NCBI RefSeq assembly: GCF_030687895.1
Contig: NZ_CP117452.1
Span: 3,241,501-3,305,500, forward strand
Origin: Pseudomonas sp. FP198
GTDB taxonomy: Bacteria; Pseudomonadota; Gammaproteobacteria; Pseudomonadales; Pseudomonadaceae
Direction of reading: 5' to 3'
DNA length: 64,000 bases
The notes under the pieces were generated by a model. That model did not search any database. It was given only the letters and a program-made list of their open reading frames with translations, and had not been told where the DNA came from. Position 1 is the first letter of the stretch. Each line of letters begins with the position of its first letter. The position numbers and the translations under genes are program-made. Shown piece after piece: positions 1 to 9,432 of the stretch.

Positions 1-374
1 AAGTCCAGCCCTTCGGTGCGTTCCGCGCTGAGCAACTGCTCCAGACGCGCGTGCTGCTCGGCTTCGCCCAGGTGCGACCAATCCTCATAAGTGATCGGCA
101 GTTCGACCTGCTTGTGCACCACTTGCATCGGGCGCTTCTGCTGCTTCCAGACGAAGGAGGTGCGCAGCAGTTCATGGCGTTCCACCACTTGCGCCCAGGC
201 CTGGCGGAACGCCGCCAGGTCGAGGTTCGGCATGACCATGACGTGCCGGTATTGCAGCAGATACATGCCCTTGCCCGGGTGCATCAGGCTGTGGAACAGC
301 AATCCTTGCTGCATGGGAGCCAGCGGGTAAATAGCTTCGATATTGCGCGAAAGAGCTTTGACCTTGTCGTTCAT
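1..374 (-). CDS. Non-ribosomal peptide synthetase, N-terminal fragment (condensation domain), runs off the window
   Basis: The reading frame opens with ATG at 374 and stays open to base 1, giving about 124 residues. The start of the protein carries the C1 core of a condensation domain (PLAPMQQGLLFHSL at about residues 17-30) and then RHELLRTSFVW. It begins 43 bp after the stop of the preceding NRPS on the same strand. That NRPS ends in an epimerization domain and has no thioesterase, so this protein most likely accepts its D-configured peptide and continues the chain. The direct C-domain start without a docking domain is visible. Everything after residue 124, including the adenylation specificity, is outside the window. 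Confidence 0.9.
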   Translation of the reverse strand, partial: MNDKVKALSRNIEAIYPLAPMQQGLLFHSLMHPGKGMYLLQYRHVMVMPNLDLAAFRQAWAQVVERHELLRTSFVWKQQKRPMQVVHKQVELPITYEDWSHLGEAEQHARLEQLLSAERTEGLD

Positions 375-417
375 GCTGACGGTATCCGAACCTGTAATGT
401 TTGGGGACGCAGAGGTT

Positions 418-3400
418 TCACTGTTCGAGTTGTTCGAGCAGCCCCAGGAATTCATCGTCGGACAAGCCTGAGTCGGCGAAATCCGAAGCTGTGGCGCGGC
501 CAGCCGAAGGCGCCTGGCAATGCTCCAGCAAGGCTGTGAGGCGTTGTTGGAACTGCCGCGCCAACTCGCCCACCAGCGCCGGGTCATGGACTTGCGGCGC
601 ATAACGCCACTCCACATGCAACTGCCCTTCGTTGATCAGCGCCGTCACGTCCAGCCAATGCGTGCGACGCGTGCTCTCGGCGCGCATGCCTGGACACACC
701 GGCCGCGCCAGACGCCAGAGGCGCGAAGCGCCGATCCATTGATCGACCCGCCCCAGATAGTTGAACGTCAACAGCGAGGCCGCAGCCAGGCCGTGCGCCG
801 GATCCTGGCGCAACAGACCGTAGCCGATGCCTTGCTCGGGTACGCGGCGCAGGGCTTCCTTGGCCGCGATGATCGAGGGCTCCAGATCCCATGAAGTGTC
901 GACCGCCAGTGGATAGCGGCTGGTGTGCCAACCGATCGAGCGGGACAAATCGGGTCCCGGCTCCCAGCCGCTGCGGCCATGGCTTTCCAGCTCAAGGGTG
1001 ACGCGCTCGCGACCCTGCCACTGGCCGATGACGCCGGCCAAAGCCGCCACCAGCAAATCCTGGACCTGGGTGCCATAGGCGGCGTGGCAGTCGCCCAGCA
1101 ACAACTGCGTCTGCTCGAACGACAGTTGCGTGTCCAGCGTCCGGCTTGCGCCGTAGGTATTCGCCTGTTCGGGGACAACGCCCTCTGCACGCAGTTGTTC
1201 GTGCCAGTAATCAACCTGGGCCAGTACGGCCGGCTCGCGGCGGTGTTGCTGCAGGGCCTCGCTCCACACATGGAAACCCGCCGAGACGGCCGGCAACGCC
1301 AGGTCCGGTTGCAGGTAGAGACTTTCCAGCTCCTCCAGCAGCACCTGCCACGACACTGCATCGACGAGCAAGTGATGCGCCGTGCAGAGCAACTCCCGGC
1401 TCTGGGCGAAATACACCCAGCGAATCAACGGCGCCGTTGCCAGATCGAAGCCTTGCTGCCAGTGCTGCAACAGCGCTTCGTTCAGGGGTTGCTCCTCGAC
1501 ATGGAACAACCCGTCGACCTGGGATTGGGAAAACGCCTGGTAGCGTTGTTGCCAGCCTTGCGGCGAGGCTTCAAAGATCAGGCGCAAGCTGGCGTGACGC
1601 TGCAACAGCGCGCCCACGGCCTGGGTAAACCGCGCCGGTTCCAATGGCTGATCCAACGCCAGCAGCAATGACTGGTTCCAATACCCGGGCTGGCTTTGCT
1701 CTTGGGCGAAGAACCATTGCTGGATCGGCGTCAAGGCAAATGCCGTGGTGGGCTCGAGCACGGAAGGCTTGGCACCCTCCTTCGCCGCGCCAAGGTCAAC
1801 CACCTGTTCGGCCCAGCCGCGCACGGTCGGGAACTCGAAAATCTGCTTGGGCTTGAGCTGCAGGCCCTGCTGCTTGGCCCGGGCGATGATCTGCAAACTC
1901 AGGATCGAGTCGCCACCAACGCTGAAGAAATTGTCATCGACCCGCAGCTGCGGATTGTTGAGAATCTCCCGAGCGATGTCGAGCAAGCGCTGTTCGAGAC
2001 TGCGCTGCGGTGTCTGCACCACTCGCGCCAAGGCGCGCACGGTCTGTTCGGCGAACAGCTGCTTGGGCGTCATCAGGATGTTCTGCTGGCGCGCCAGGGC
2101 AATGATCTGCAAGCCGAGGATCGAGTCGCCGCCGAGGGCAAAGAAGTTGTCATCGGGCCCCAGGTCGGGATTGCCGAGCAGCCCGCGCCAGATGTCCAGC
2201 AATGCGCTTTCAACCGCGTCCAATGGCTGATCGAGCGAAGTCTTCGCCGGCGCTTGGGCCGGCGCCTGCTCGTCCCATCGCAGCAATGCCTGGCGATCGA
2301 CCTTGCCGTTGGGCAGCAAGGCGAAACCCTCGAGGCAATGCCATTGGGCCGGTTGCATGTAGTCCGGCAGTTGCCCTTGCAGGGCGGCTTGAATGTAGGG
2401 CAGCGCGGCAGCTGGCGCGACCAGGAACGCCACCAGGCGATTGCCGGTCAACGGCGAAGGACTGTTCAGCACCTGCACGTCGCCGACCCGCGGCATCGCG
2501 CGCAATCGCGCCGCGACTTCGGCCGGTTCTACCCGGTAACCGCGGATCTTCACCTGCTCATCGAGCCGACCGAGAAACTCAACCTGCCCTTGATGATTGA
2601 GTCGAACCCGATCGCCGGTGCGATAACCGTGCCGGCCAAAGCGGGCCCGGTCTGCGTCGGTCGCGCTGAGGTAGCCCAGCGCAACGGTCGCCCCCTGGAT
2701 GTACAGCTCGCCACTGACGCCGGTCGGCAAGAGCGCGCCGGCGGGCGAACGCACGCTGACCTGGACGTTCGGCAGGGGTCGACCCAGCGGCGCTGCGCCG
2801 CGGGTATCGACCTCATGAGTCAACACCCCGACGGTGGTTTCGCTGGGGCCGTAGTGGTTGACGATGCGCAGGTCCGGCTGCAAGGCGCGCAGCCGCGAAA
2901 CCAGCTCCTGGCCCAAGGCTTCGCCGCCGGTCACCAGGCACTGGCGCGGCAACAAGCGCTGCGGATCATTGGCGACCAGCAAGGCGTTGAGGTGCGACGG
3001 CACGATTTTCAGCAGGTCCACGGGCTCGCGCTCAAGCACCGTAGCCAGCTCCTCGGCATCGAAGGCCAGTTCCTCGGCCAGCAAGCGCAGGCGCCGACCA
3101 CTGAGCAATGCGCCGAACAACGCCGTGTGCCCCAGGTCGGTGGCGCAACTGGCCAGGCTGGCAAGGCTGGCATCGGCGGTCAGGTCCAGGCGTTCAAGGC
3201 ACCCGGTCACATAATGAATCAGGTTGGCCTGGCTGACCGCCACGCCCTTCGGCCGTCCGGTGGAGCCGGAGGTATAGACGATGTAGGCCGGCAGGTCCGC
3301 GGCCACGGCTGCGCGTAATGGCGATTCGCAGGACAACGGTGCAGTTGGCAGCGACAGCCACCGTACCGGTTCAGGCAGCCATTCGGGACGCAGGCCCTCG

Positions 3401-5232
3401 CCCACCCAGACCCGGGGCGTGGCATCCTCGCAGATGTCCTGCAGACGCGACTGCGGCCACTGCGGATCGAGGGCCAGGTAGGTGGCGCCGCACTGCCAGG
3501 CCGCGAGCATGTGCATCACCAGTTCGCGACTGCGGGGCAGGCACAAGGCGATGCGTGCGCCCTCGAGGTTCGCGCCGGCCTGCAAGCGCTCGCCACGGGC
3601 AACCACCGCTTGGCCCAGCTCGGCATAGCTCAATGTGCCTTGTTCGTCTTGCAGCGCAATCGAATCAGACTTGTGGGCGCACTGCTGGACGAACGCCTGC
3701 CAGGCGTTGCTGACCGGGACCGGTAGGTCCTCGCCATTGAGGATCGATCGTTGCGCGGACGGCAGCCAGTCGAGCTGGGCAAAAGGTACGTCCGGCTGTT
3801 CGATGACCGCGTGGACCAATGCAACGAACTGGTCGCAATAACGCTGGACTGTTTCGTGACGGTACAAAGCCTTGCTGTAACGCCACCGACAGAGGAAACC
3901 CTCCTCCTCATCCACCACAACCATGTTCAGTTCATGGGCCGCTCCACGCTGTTCCGACAACACGGGATCCACGTACTGGTGAAACGGCGCGGCACGTTCC
4001 TTGTTGAGCGTGAACATGTGCTGGAACAGCGGCGCCTTGCCCGCCTGACGCTCAAGGTTCAACTGCTTGACCAGGCGCGAGAACGGGTAGTGTCGGTGCG
4101 CGAGGGCCTGCTTGACGGTAGCGTCTACCTCACGGGCCCAGTCACGACTTGAAAGGTCTGGCTGCAAGCGACAGCGAACCGGCAGCGAGTTGACCAGATA
4201 GCCCGGCAAATTGAGGTGTTCGCGTCGCAGGCGCAGACCGCCGGCCGTACCCAGCACAAAATCGTCTTGCCCGGACAACACCCCGAGAAACTGTTGAAAC
4301 AGCGAGAACCACCAGACGTAAGGCGTCACGCCCCACTCGCGGGCCCGGGCCCTTGCCCTCGCCGTGGTGGCGGGATCGAAGCGAACCGGCAGCTCCATCC
4401 CTTCGAATGAGCGATTACCGCCAAAGGCGAAATCCGTCGGCAACTCCAGCGTCGGGGCTTCGCTCAGTTGCGCCTGCCACCATGCCAGCTCCGCAGCTTC
4501 AGTCGCCTCGCTACGCACGTGCAGCTCACTGTTGTAGTTGCGATAGGCATCAGGATTGATCGCAGGCAACGGCTGACCATCGACCTGTGCGAACAACTCG
4601 TTGAGCACGATATGGAACGTGGCCGGATCGGCAGCAATGTGATGGATCACCAGCAGCAGCGTGAGCTCGGTATGACCATCCCGGGCGTTGCTCAGCACCA
4701 CGGCCCTGCTGACTTCCCCGGCCTGGAGATTGAAAGGCCGGTCGGCCAGTTCGGCAATGCGTTGGTGCAAGGTATCGGTATCCGCCGCCTGCAAGGCAAC
4801 CCACTGCAACGGCTGGATATTTTCGCTATGACTCCACTGCACCAGGTCGCCGTTGCGTTCACCGTAGGCTGTGCTCAACACCGGGTAACGCCGCTGAATC
4901 ATGGCCCAGGCGTCTTGTAGGCGCCGGGGCAAGTCCTCCGTTACGAACTGCGCCTTGATTCGTCCTGCGTAAGCAAGGTTATAGGCACAACTGTCGGGTT
5001 CCAGTCGCTGTAGAAACCAGAGAGCCTGCTCATTGTCGGTCAGTGGCCGCGCATCAAGATAATCGGGATGCAGGGCCAGCCATTGCAACACTTCGTGCTC
5101 TCGCGAACGGAGCTCAACTTCAAGTTCATCCGTCAAAGCACCTTGCGACCCGGGCACGATGTCCAGTTGACCTTCGGCTTCCGATAGGCGGATTCCACGC
5201 AGCCAGCAGCGATGCATCAGGCGATCGAGCAT
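418..5232 (-). CDS. Non-ribosomal peptide synthetase, TubC docking-C-A(Asp)-T-T-E, siderophore-type
   Basis: About 1604 residues from ATG at 5232, which has AAGGAC just upstream; a longer in-frame opening to 5271 lacks this support. Approximate domains are a TubC-like docking domain 1-52, condensation 58-490 (HHIAAD at about 197), adenylation 525-985 (YTSGSTG near 653, YGPSE near 794, YRTGD near 870), carrier domains with FALGGDS (Ser about 1037) and SVGGDS (Ser about 1109), and epimerization 1165 to the end (HHLLVDAVS near 1286). Read against GrsA, the specificity residues are D-L-T-K-V-G-H-V-G-K, one residue from the classical aspartate code. The product step is therefore D-Asp or, with the adjacent hydroxylase, beta-hydroxy-D-Asp. 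There is no thioesterase, and the next NRPS follows 43 bp downstream. The docking domain implies that an upstream synthetase elsewhere feeds this one. Confidence 0.95.
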   Translation of the reverse strand: MLDRLMHRCWLRGIRLSEAEGQLDIVPGSQGALTDELEVELRSREHEVLQWLALHPDYLDARPLTDNEQALWFLQRLEPDSCAYNLAYAGRIKAQFVTEDLPRRLQDAWAMIQRRYPVLSTAYGERNGDLVQWSHSENIQPLQWVALQAADTDTLHQRIAELADRPFNLQAGEVSRAVVLSNARDGHTELTLLLVIHHIAADPATFHIVLNELFAQVDGQPLPAINPDAYRNYNSELHVRSEATEAAELAWWQAQLSEAPTLELPTDFAFGGNRSFEGMELPVRFDPATTARARARAREWGVTPYVWWFSLFQQFLGVLSGQDDFVLGTAGGLRLRREHLNLPGYLVNSLPVRCRLQPDLSSRDWAREVDATVKQALAHRHYPFSRLVKQLNLERQAGKAPLFQHMFTLNKERAAPFHQYVDPVLSEQRGAAHELNMVVVDEEEGFLCRWRYSKALYRHETVQRYCDQFVALVHAVIEQPDVPFAQLDWLPSAQRSILNGEDLPVPVSNAWQAFVQQCAHKSDSIALQDEQGTLSYAELGQAVVARGERLQAGANLEGARIALCLPRSRELVMHMLAAWQCGATYLALDPQWPQSRLQDICEDATPRVWVGEGLRPEWLPEPVRWLSLPTAPLSCESPLRAAVAADLPAYIVYTSGSTGRPKGVAVSQANLIHYVTGCLERLDLTADASLASLASCATDLGHTALFGALLSGRRLRLLAEELAFDAEELATVLEREPVDLLKIVPSHLNALLVANDPQRLLPRQCLVTGGEALGQELVSRLRALQPDLRIVNHYGPSETTVGVLTHEVDTRGAAPLGRPLPNVQVSVRSPAGALLPTGVSGELYIQGATVALGYLSATDADRARFGRHGYRTGDRVRLNHQGQVEFLGRLDEQVKIRGYRVEPAEVAARLRAMPRVGDVQVLNSPSPLTGNRLVAFLVAPAAALPYIQAALQGQLPDYMQPAQWHCLEGFALLPNGKVDRQALLRWDEQAPAQAPAKTSLDQPLDAVESALLDIWRGLLGNPDLGPDDNFFALGGDSILGLQIIALARQQNILMTPKQLFAEQTVRALARVVQTPQRSLEQRLLDIAREILNNPQLRVDDNFFSVGGDSILSLQIIARAKQQGLQLKPKQIFEFPTVRGWAEQVVDLGAAKEGAKPSVLEPTTAFALTPIQQWFFAQEQSQPGYWNQSLLLALDQPLEPARFTQAVGALLQRHASLRLIFEASPQGWQQRYQAFSQSQVDGLFHVEEQPLNEALLQHWQQGFDLATAPLIRWVYFAQSRELLCTAHHLLVDAVSWQVLLEELESLYLQPDLALPAVSAGFHVWSEALQQHRREPAVLAQVDYWHEQLRAEGVVPEQANTYGASRTLDTQLSFEQTQLLLGDCHAAYGTQVQDLLVAALAGVIGQWQGRERVTLELESHGRSGWEPGPDLSRSIGWHTSRYPLAVDTSWDLEPSIIAAKEALRRVPEQGIGYGLLRQDPAHGLAAASLLTFNYLGRVDQWIGASRLWRLARPVCPGMRAESTRRTHWLDVTALINEGQLHVEWRYAPQVHDPALVGELARQFQQRLTALLEHCQAPSAGRATASDFADSGLSDDEFLGLLEQLEQ

Positions 5233-5298
5233 TTGATGTCCTTCATTTTTCTTGTTTGGAAAGCCACCCAATGTGGCGGCAATGCAAGAGCGTCGGGC

Positions 5299-6288
5299 TC
5301 AACCCGCCGGAGCAGGCTCGGCCATGGCGACCACGACCTTGCGCGCGCCCTGGAATGTCGAGCGGCCGTGGGCCACCAGCATGTTGTCGAGCATCAGCAC
5401 GTCGCCCGCCTGCCAGGGGAAACTCACCTGGCAGCGCTGCAATACGCCGCGCACATGCTCCAGGGCTTCCAGCTCGATGGGTGAACCGTCCCCGTAGAAG
5501 ACGTTACGTGGCACACCCTCTTCGCCAACGATGGAAATCAGCGTCTCGCGCACTGGCGCAGCGAGATTGGAGATATGAAACAGATGCGCCTGGTTGAACC
5601 ATACCCACTCCCCGGTCACCGGATGCTGGGCCACGGCCTGGCAGACCTGGCGCGTGGACAGCTCGCCGTCGTCCTTCCATTGGAACTGGATGTGGTTGGC
5701 GCGACAGAACTGTTCCACCTGCGAGCGATCTTCGGTGCTGAACGCCTGCTGCCAGGGCAAGTCGAGGCCGTTGCCATAGTTGCGCACGTACATCAGGCGT
5801 TTCTCGGCGAAGCGCTGGCGGATCGCCGGATCGAGTTGCTGGTAGACCTTGCGGCTATCGGCGATCGGGGTTTCACCACCCACAGGAGAAGCCTGTACGC
5901 AGTGGAACCAGATCTTCATCGGCCAATTGAGCGAATAGGACTGCTCGTTGTGCAGCGGGATGACTTGGTGGGCAGGGTATTCAGTGGAGGTGTATACGCG
6001 GTTGTTGAGCTTGGTGCGCGGCGTGGAGGCGTAGTCGTAGGTCAGCAGCTCATGGCCGAAACCGCGGGCAAACTCCTCGAAATCGGCTTCCCCGTTGAAG
6101 GCAAAACCGCGGAACAGGATGCCGCCGACACGCGGCAACTCGGCCTCGACTGCCTGCAGGATCTGCGCTCGGCTATCCTGCCAGCGAGCCCCCGTGGCCG
6201 GCGCTTCGAGGATGAACGGCAAGGTCTGCTCGTTGCCCGGTACGCCTTCCATGGATTGAACCTGTGCACGCGCCAAACCAGTTTCCAT
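5299..6288 (-). CDS. SyrP-like TauD/TfdA-family Fe(II)/2-oxoglutarate dioxygenase, probable aspartyl beta-hydroxylase
   Basis: 329 residues from ATG at 6288, preceded by GAGGGA; upstream in-frame codons encode a low-complexity leader and are rejected. The proximal iron motif is HNE (in PLHNEQSY), the variant HxE reading typical of SyrP-like members. The distal ligand is in LVAHGRS, followed by an Arg (FQGARK) that should bind 2-oxoglutarate. SyrP itself hydroxylates Asp while it is tethered to an NRPS carrier domain. Here the gene lies 66 bp upstream of an NRPS whose A domain reads as Asp-specific, so the same reaction, giving a beta-hydroxyaspartate iron ligand, is the natural inference. A Fur-like box lies 76 bp upstream of the start. 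A taurine-type catabolic dioxygenase is the alternative but does not fit the context. Confidence 0.88.
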   Translation of the reverse strand: METGLARAQVQSMEGVPGNEQTLPFILEAPATGARWQDSRAQILQAVEAELPRVGGILFRGFAFNGEADFEEFARGFGHELLTYDYASTPRTKLNNRVYTSTEYPAHQVIPLHNEQSYSLNWPMKIWFHCVQASPVGGETPIADSRKVYQQLDPAIRQRFAEKRLMYVRNYGNGLDLPWQQAFSTEDRSQVEQFCRANHIQFQWKDDGELSTRQVCQAVAQHPVTGEWVWFNQAHLFHISNLAAPVRETLISIVGEEGVPRNVFYGDGSPIELEALEHVRGVLQRCQVSFPWQAGDVLMLDNMLVAHGRSTFQGARKVVVAMAEPAPAG

Positions 6289-6363
6289 TTGTAGTCCCTC
6301 GCCATTCCGATGAGCGTTTTTTTCGAGAGCACAAACTAATACAAACGAGTAACAACAGCAATA

Positions 6364-6382
6364 GAGAATGATTGTCATTAAT
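6364..6382 (-). promoter_or_regulatory. Fur box upstream of the hydroxylase-NRPS operon
   Basis: GAGAATGATTGTCATTAAT matches 14 of 19 positions of the canonical Fur box GATAATGATAATCATTATC by hand count. It sits in the 120-bp gap between the binding-protein gene and the hydroxylase start, so it would control the minus-strand biosynthetic genes by iron repression. The position is inferred by eye, without a scored matrix. Confidence 0.6.
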
Positions 6383-6408
6383 GACGATAGTATGACAGCT
6401 GGTACGAT

Positions 6409-7359
6409 TCACTTGCCCTGGAGCACACTCTCGCGCTCAGCGATATGGGACATCAGCAGGTAAGCGGACCCCAGCAGGCCTTGCATCGTATCGGCGTAAC
6501 GACTGCGGTTCAGGTAAAGAAACTGACGGTTCTTCACGGCGAACAGGTTCCGCCATTGAGGGGACTGGCGGAAAGCTGCCGTGCTGGTTTCCGAATCGAG
6601 CAGTTCCTCATAGGTGTCGATAATGAAATCACTGTCGAAGTCACCGATTCGCTCCAGGCTGTAGGGCACATTCTGCCGCGCCTCGCGATACGCGGCGACA
6701 CGCCCCAGGCCGAAATCAGCGATAACGTCATCCATCCCGCCACGCCCGATCAACTGGAAACCATCGGTATAGACTTCCAGCGTGGTAACCGTGATGCGCG
6801 AAGGGTCCTTGACGCGCTTCTTGAACTCGCTGACCACCCATTGGTATTCGCGAAGCATCTCTTCATAGCGCTGTTGCTTGCCGACCAGTTCGGCGAGCTC
6901 CTTGGCGTAGGTCTTGATATCGCTCTCTCGCGACGGCAACAGAACGACCGGGGCGATCTTGCTGAGCTTGTCCTTGAGGTCGGCGTGATAGGACAGGCCG
7001 ATGATCAGGTCAGGCTTCAACGCTGCAATGGCTTCAAGATCAGGCGACTGGTGCGAGCCGATGTATTGAATGCCCGTCACATCGAAGCGCTCCTGCGCGC
7101 CGCGAAACAGCACATCCGAAAACAGCTTTTTGCGTCCTGTCGAGCCGCAGGGCTTGATACCCAACTCGAGCAACTGGGTGGTCAGGCTGAAATCATGCAA
7201 AGACACGATGCAGCGCGGGGAAACGGGCACTTCGACCCGGCCGAAGCTGTTCTCGAACACCTTGGTTTCAGCCGCGCCAGCAGGCATGGACAGCAATGCC
7301 AACGACACACACAGCATGCCGAGCAACCCTTGGAATATTCCCTTCACCCTTCCCCGCAC
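6409..7359 (-). CDS. Iron-siderophore ABC transporter substrate-binding protein (FecB/FepB type)
   Basis: About 316 residues from GTG at 7359, which has GGAGG seven bases upstream and yields a clean Sec signal peptide (basic start, hydrophobic core, cleavage near PAGAAE). A TTG at 7383 would add eight residues but has no ribosome site. The mature protein has the class III binding-protein pattern: IVSLHDFSLTTQLLELGI near the N-terminus, a long central helix and LKPDLIIGLSY. It would capture the ferric siderophore in the periplasm and pass it to the two permeases encoded just upstream. It is the last gene of the uptake set and is separated from the hydroxylase by a 120-bp gap with its own Fur-like box. 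Confidence 0.9.
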   Translation of the reverse strand: MRGRVKGIFQGLLGMLCVSLALLSMPAGAAETKVFENSFGRVEVPVSPRCIVSLHDFSLTTQLLELGIKPCGSTGRKKLFSDVLFRGAQERFDVTGIQYIGSHQSPDLEAIAALKPDLIIGLSYHADLKDKLSKIAPVVLLPSRESDIKTYAKELAELVGKQQRYEEMLREYQWVVSEFKKRVKDPSRITVTTLEVYTDGFQLIGRGGMDDVIADFGLGRVAAYREARQNVPYSLERIGDFDSDFIIDTYEELLDSETSTAAFRQSPQWRNLFAVKNRQFLYLNRSRYADTMQGLLGSAYLLMSHIAERESVLQGK

Positions 7360-7402
7360 GCGCTTGCCTCCAGATAACTTCAATATGAACGTCGCTGTGT
7401 TC

Positions 7403-8452
7403 TCAGCGACTGCGTTGACGCGCCAACAAGACGATCAGATAGGGCGCTCCGATGATCGCGACCACCAGCCCCGCCGGTAGTTGCAAAGGTGGGAAAAGCC
7501 CCCGCCCCAGTGTGTCGCCCGCCAGCACCAGCAGCGCCCCCATCAACGCGGATAAAGGCATCAGGGCGCCGTGGCGATCACCCGCCAGCTGGCGCGCCAG
7601 GTGCGGTGCCACCAGGCCGACAAAAGTCATGGTGCCGACATTCGCCACCGCTGCCGCCGTCAGCATGACGCTGCAAAGCAACAGGAAAGCCATGACACCC
7701 GTCACATTCAGGCCGCGACTGAGGGCGACCTTTTCACCCAGCTGCAACAGGTTCAACTGGCGATGAAAAAACAGCAACGGCGCCCCCGCCAGCAGCAACC
7801 AGGCGGCAAGACTATGAACCTGGGCCCAGCCGGCCCGATGCAAGCTGCCGCCCAGCCACATCAAGGCTGACTCGACCTGATCGATATTGCCGTAGGTGAT
7901 GAGCAGGTCGGCAACCGCACTGAGCATGGCGGTCAGCCCGACGCCGACGAGGATCAGGCGCAGCGGCGAGATGCCCTGGCGCCACGACAGCAACGCGACG
8001 AAGAACGCCACGGCCAGCCCGCCGGTCAGTGCCGCCAACGGATACAGCTCCAGCGGCAGCAGCGTGGGCCAGAGCACGATGATCAACAGCATGGTGACGC
8101 TGGCGCCCGACTCCACGCCTACCAGGCCCGGCGCCGCCAGGGGATTGCGCGTCAACGATTGCATCAACAGGCCGGCCAGCGACATCGCCGCTCCGGCGAG
8201 GATCGCCAACAAGACCCGCGGCAGGCGCAACTCCCAGAGCAGATTGCGCGTCGTCGAGTTGGCCTGGTCAGGGGCTGACAGCGCTTGCCAGGCTTGGGCA
8301 ACATCCAGCGAGTAGCTGCCGACGGTCAGTGCGTACAAGGCCAACGCAACCAAGGCGAGCAGCAACCCCAGCACCGAAATCAGGTCGATCGGCCGGGCCA
8401 CCCAGGGCAGCAACGGCAGCATTCTGGGCAGGGTCAACCCCAAGCGCATCAT
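7403..8452 (-). CDS. FecCD-family iron-siderophore ABC permease (second subunit)
   Basis: 349 residues with about nine to ten hydrophobic segments. It shows the BtuC/FecD signatures LRLPRVLLAILAGAAMSLAG and NPLAAPGLVGVESGA, and the PHLARQLAGDRHG cytoplasmic loop that contacts the ATPase. The start ATG at 8452 overlaps the stop of the preceding permease by four bases (ATGA), so the two are translationally coupled and probably form a heterodimeric channel, as FecC/FecD do. It acts in the inner membrane and imports the ferric siderophore bound by the downstream binding protein. Confidence 0.92.
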   Translation of the reverse strand: MMRLGLTLPRMLPLLPWVARPIDLISVLGLLLALVALALYALTVGSYSLDVAQAWQALSAPDQANSTTRNLLWELRLPRVLLAILAGAAMSLAGLLMQSLTRNPLAAPGLVGVESGASVTMLLIIVLWPTLLPLELYPLAALTGGLAVAFFVALLSWRQGISPLRLILVGVGLTAMLSAVADLLITYGNIDQVESALMWLGGSLHRAGWAQVHSLAAWLLLAGAPLLFFHRQLNLLQLGEKVALSRGLNVTGVMAFLLLCSVMLTAAAVANVGTMTFVGLVAPHLARQLAGDRHGALMPLSALMGALLVLAGDTLGRGLFPPLQLPAGLVVAIIGAPYLIVLLARQRSR

Positions 8453-9432
8453 CGGACTTTCCTCAACACCAGTACCACGAAGATCGGCCCGCCGATCAGC
8501 GCCGTGACGATCCCGGTATTGAGCTCGAAGGGACGCACCAAAGTCCTGGCGGCGATGTCCGCCAGGATCAGCAGCAGCGCGCCAAGCAAGGGCGCGGCCA
8601 GCAGCAACCGACGGTAGTCATCGCCGAACAACAGGCGCGCGGCGTGAGGCACCACCAGCCCGACAAAACCGATCGGCCCCGCCAGGGCCACGGCGCAGCC
8701 TGACAGCAGAACCACCGAAGCCAGGCCGAACAGACGCATCTTCAACAGGTTGACGCCCATGCCGGCGGCGGCCTGCGGACCCAGCCGATGCGCGTTCAGC
8801 GCGCGGACGTTGACCAGGCAGAGGAACATGCCCAACACGGCATACGGCCAGACCCACGCCTGCATCGAGCCTCCGGTCACCCCGATCGAGCCGGTGAGCC
8901 AGCGCCGCAGGCTGTCCAGCCCCTGCTGATCGAGCAACAGTAAAATCGAAGTGATAGCACTGAACAACGCCGCGATCATCGCCCCGGACAACGTCAATCG
9001 AATCGGGTTGTGGCCCCTGCCCGCCAGCAGCAGAACACCAACGGCGGCGACCAGGGCGCCGCTGAAAGCAAACAGCGGGATCATCGACAGGTCGTGGCCC
9101 GGCATCACCAGCAAGCCGAACACGACGAACAATGCCGCGCCGCTGTTGATGCCGAGAATCCCCGGGTCGGCCAATGGGTTGTCGCCCACCGCCTGCATGA
9201 TCGCGCCGGCCAGGCCGAGACTCGCGCCCACCAGCATGGCCACCAGCAGGCGTGGCAGGCGGCTGCCACGAATGACGCTTTGGTCGGGACTGTCTGGCGA
9301 ATAGGCGACCAAGGCCTGCCACGCCTCGTTCCAGGGGATGCTCTTGGCGCCCACCGCCAGATGCAGCAGCGCGGCCAGGGCAATCGCAATCAGCAGGCCC
9401 AGCCACACCGGCAAGCGCAAACCGTGGATCAC
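8449..9432 (-). CDS. FecCD-family iron-siderophore ABC permease (first subunit)
   Basis: 327 residues with repeated hydrophobic helices and the family blocks SRLPRLLVAMLVGASLGLAG, NPLADPGILGINSGA and VPHAARLLFGDDYR. It overlaps the ATPase gene upstream and the second permease downstream, each by four bases. Together the three genes would encode a complete inner-membrane translocator for a ferric siderophore. The two permeases resemble each other in block order but are clearly distinct sequences, as expected for a heterodimer and not for a recent duplication. Confidence 0.92.
   Translation of the reverse strand: MIHGLRLPVWLGLLIAIALAALLHLAVGAKSIPWNEAWQALVAYSPDSPDQSVIRGSRLPRLLVAMLVGASLGLAGAIMQAVGDNPLADPGILGINSGAALFVVFGLLVMPGHDLSMIPLFAFSGALVAAVGVLLLAGRGHNPIRLTLSGAMIAALFSAITSILLLLDQQGLDSLRRWLTGSIGVTGGSMQAWVWPYAVLGMFLCLVNVRALNAHRLGPQAAAGMGVNLLKMRLFGLASVVLLSGCAVALAGPIGFVGLVVPHAARLLFGDDYRRLLLAAPLLGALLLILADIAARTLVRPFELNTGIVTALIGGPIFVVLVLRKVR

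Noticed and set aside
1696..3318. 540-codon open frame opposite the NRPS
   Set aside because: Antisense shadow of the adenylation and carrier domains in GC-rich DNA; no family motif.
5299..6378. Longer start for the hydroxylase at 6378
   Set aside because: It would translate through the Fur box and a Cys/Tyr-rich stretch without homology; ATG 6288 has a ribosome site.
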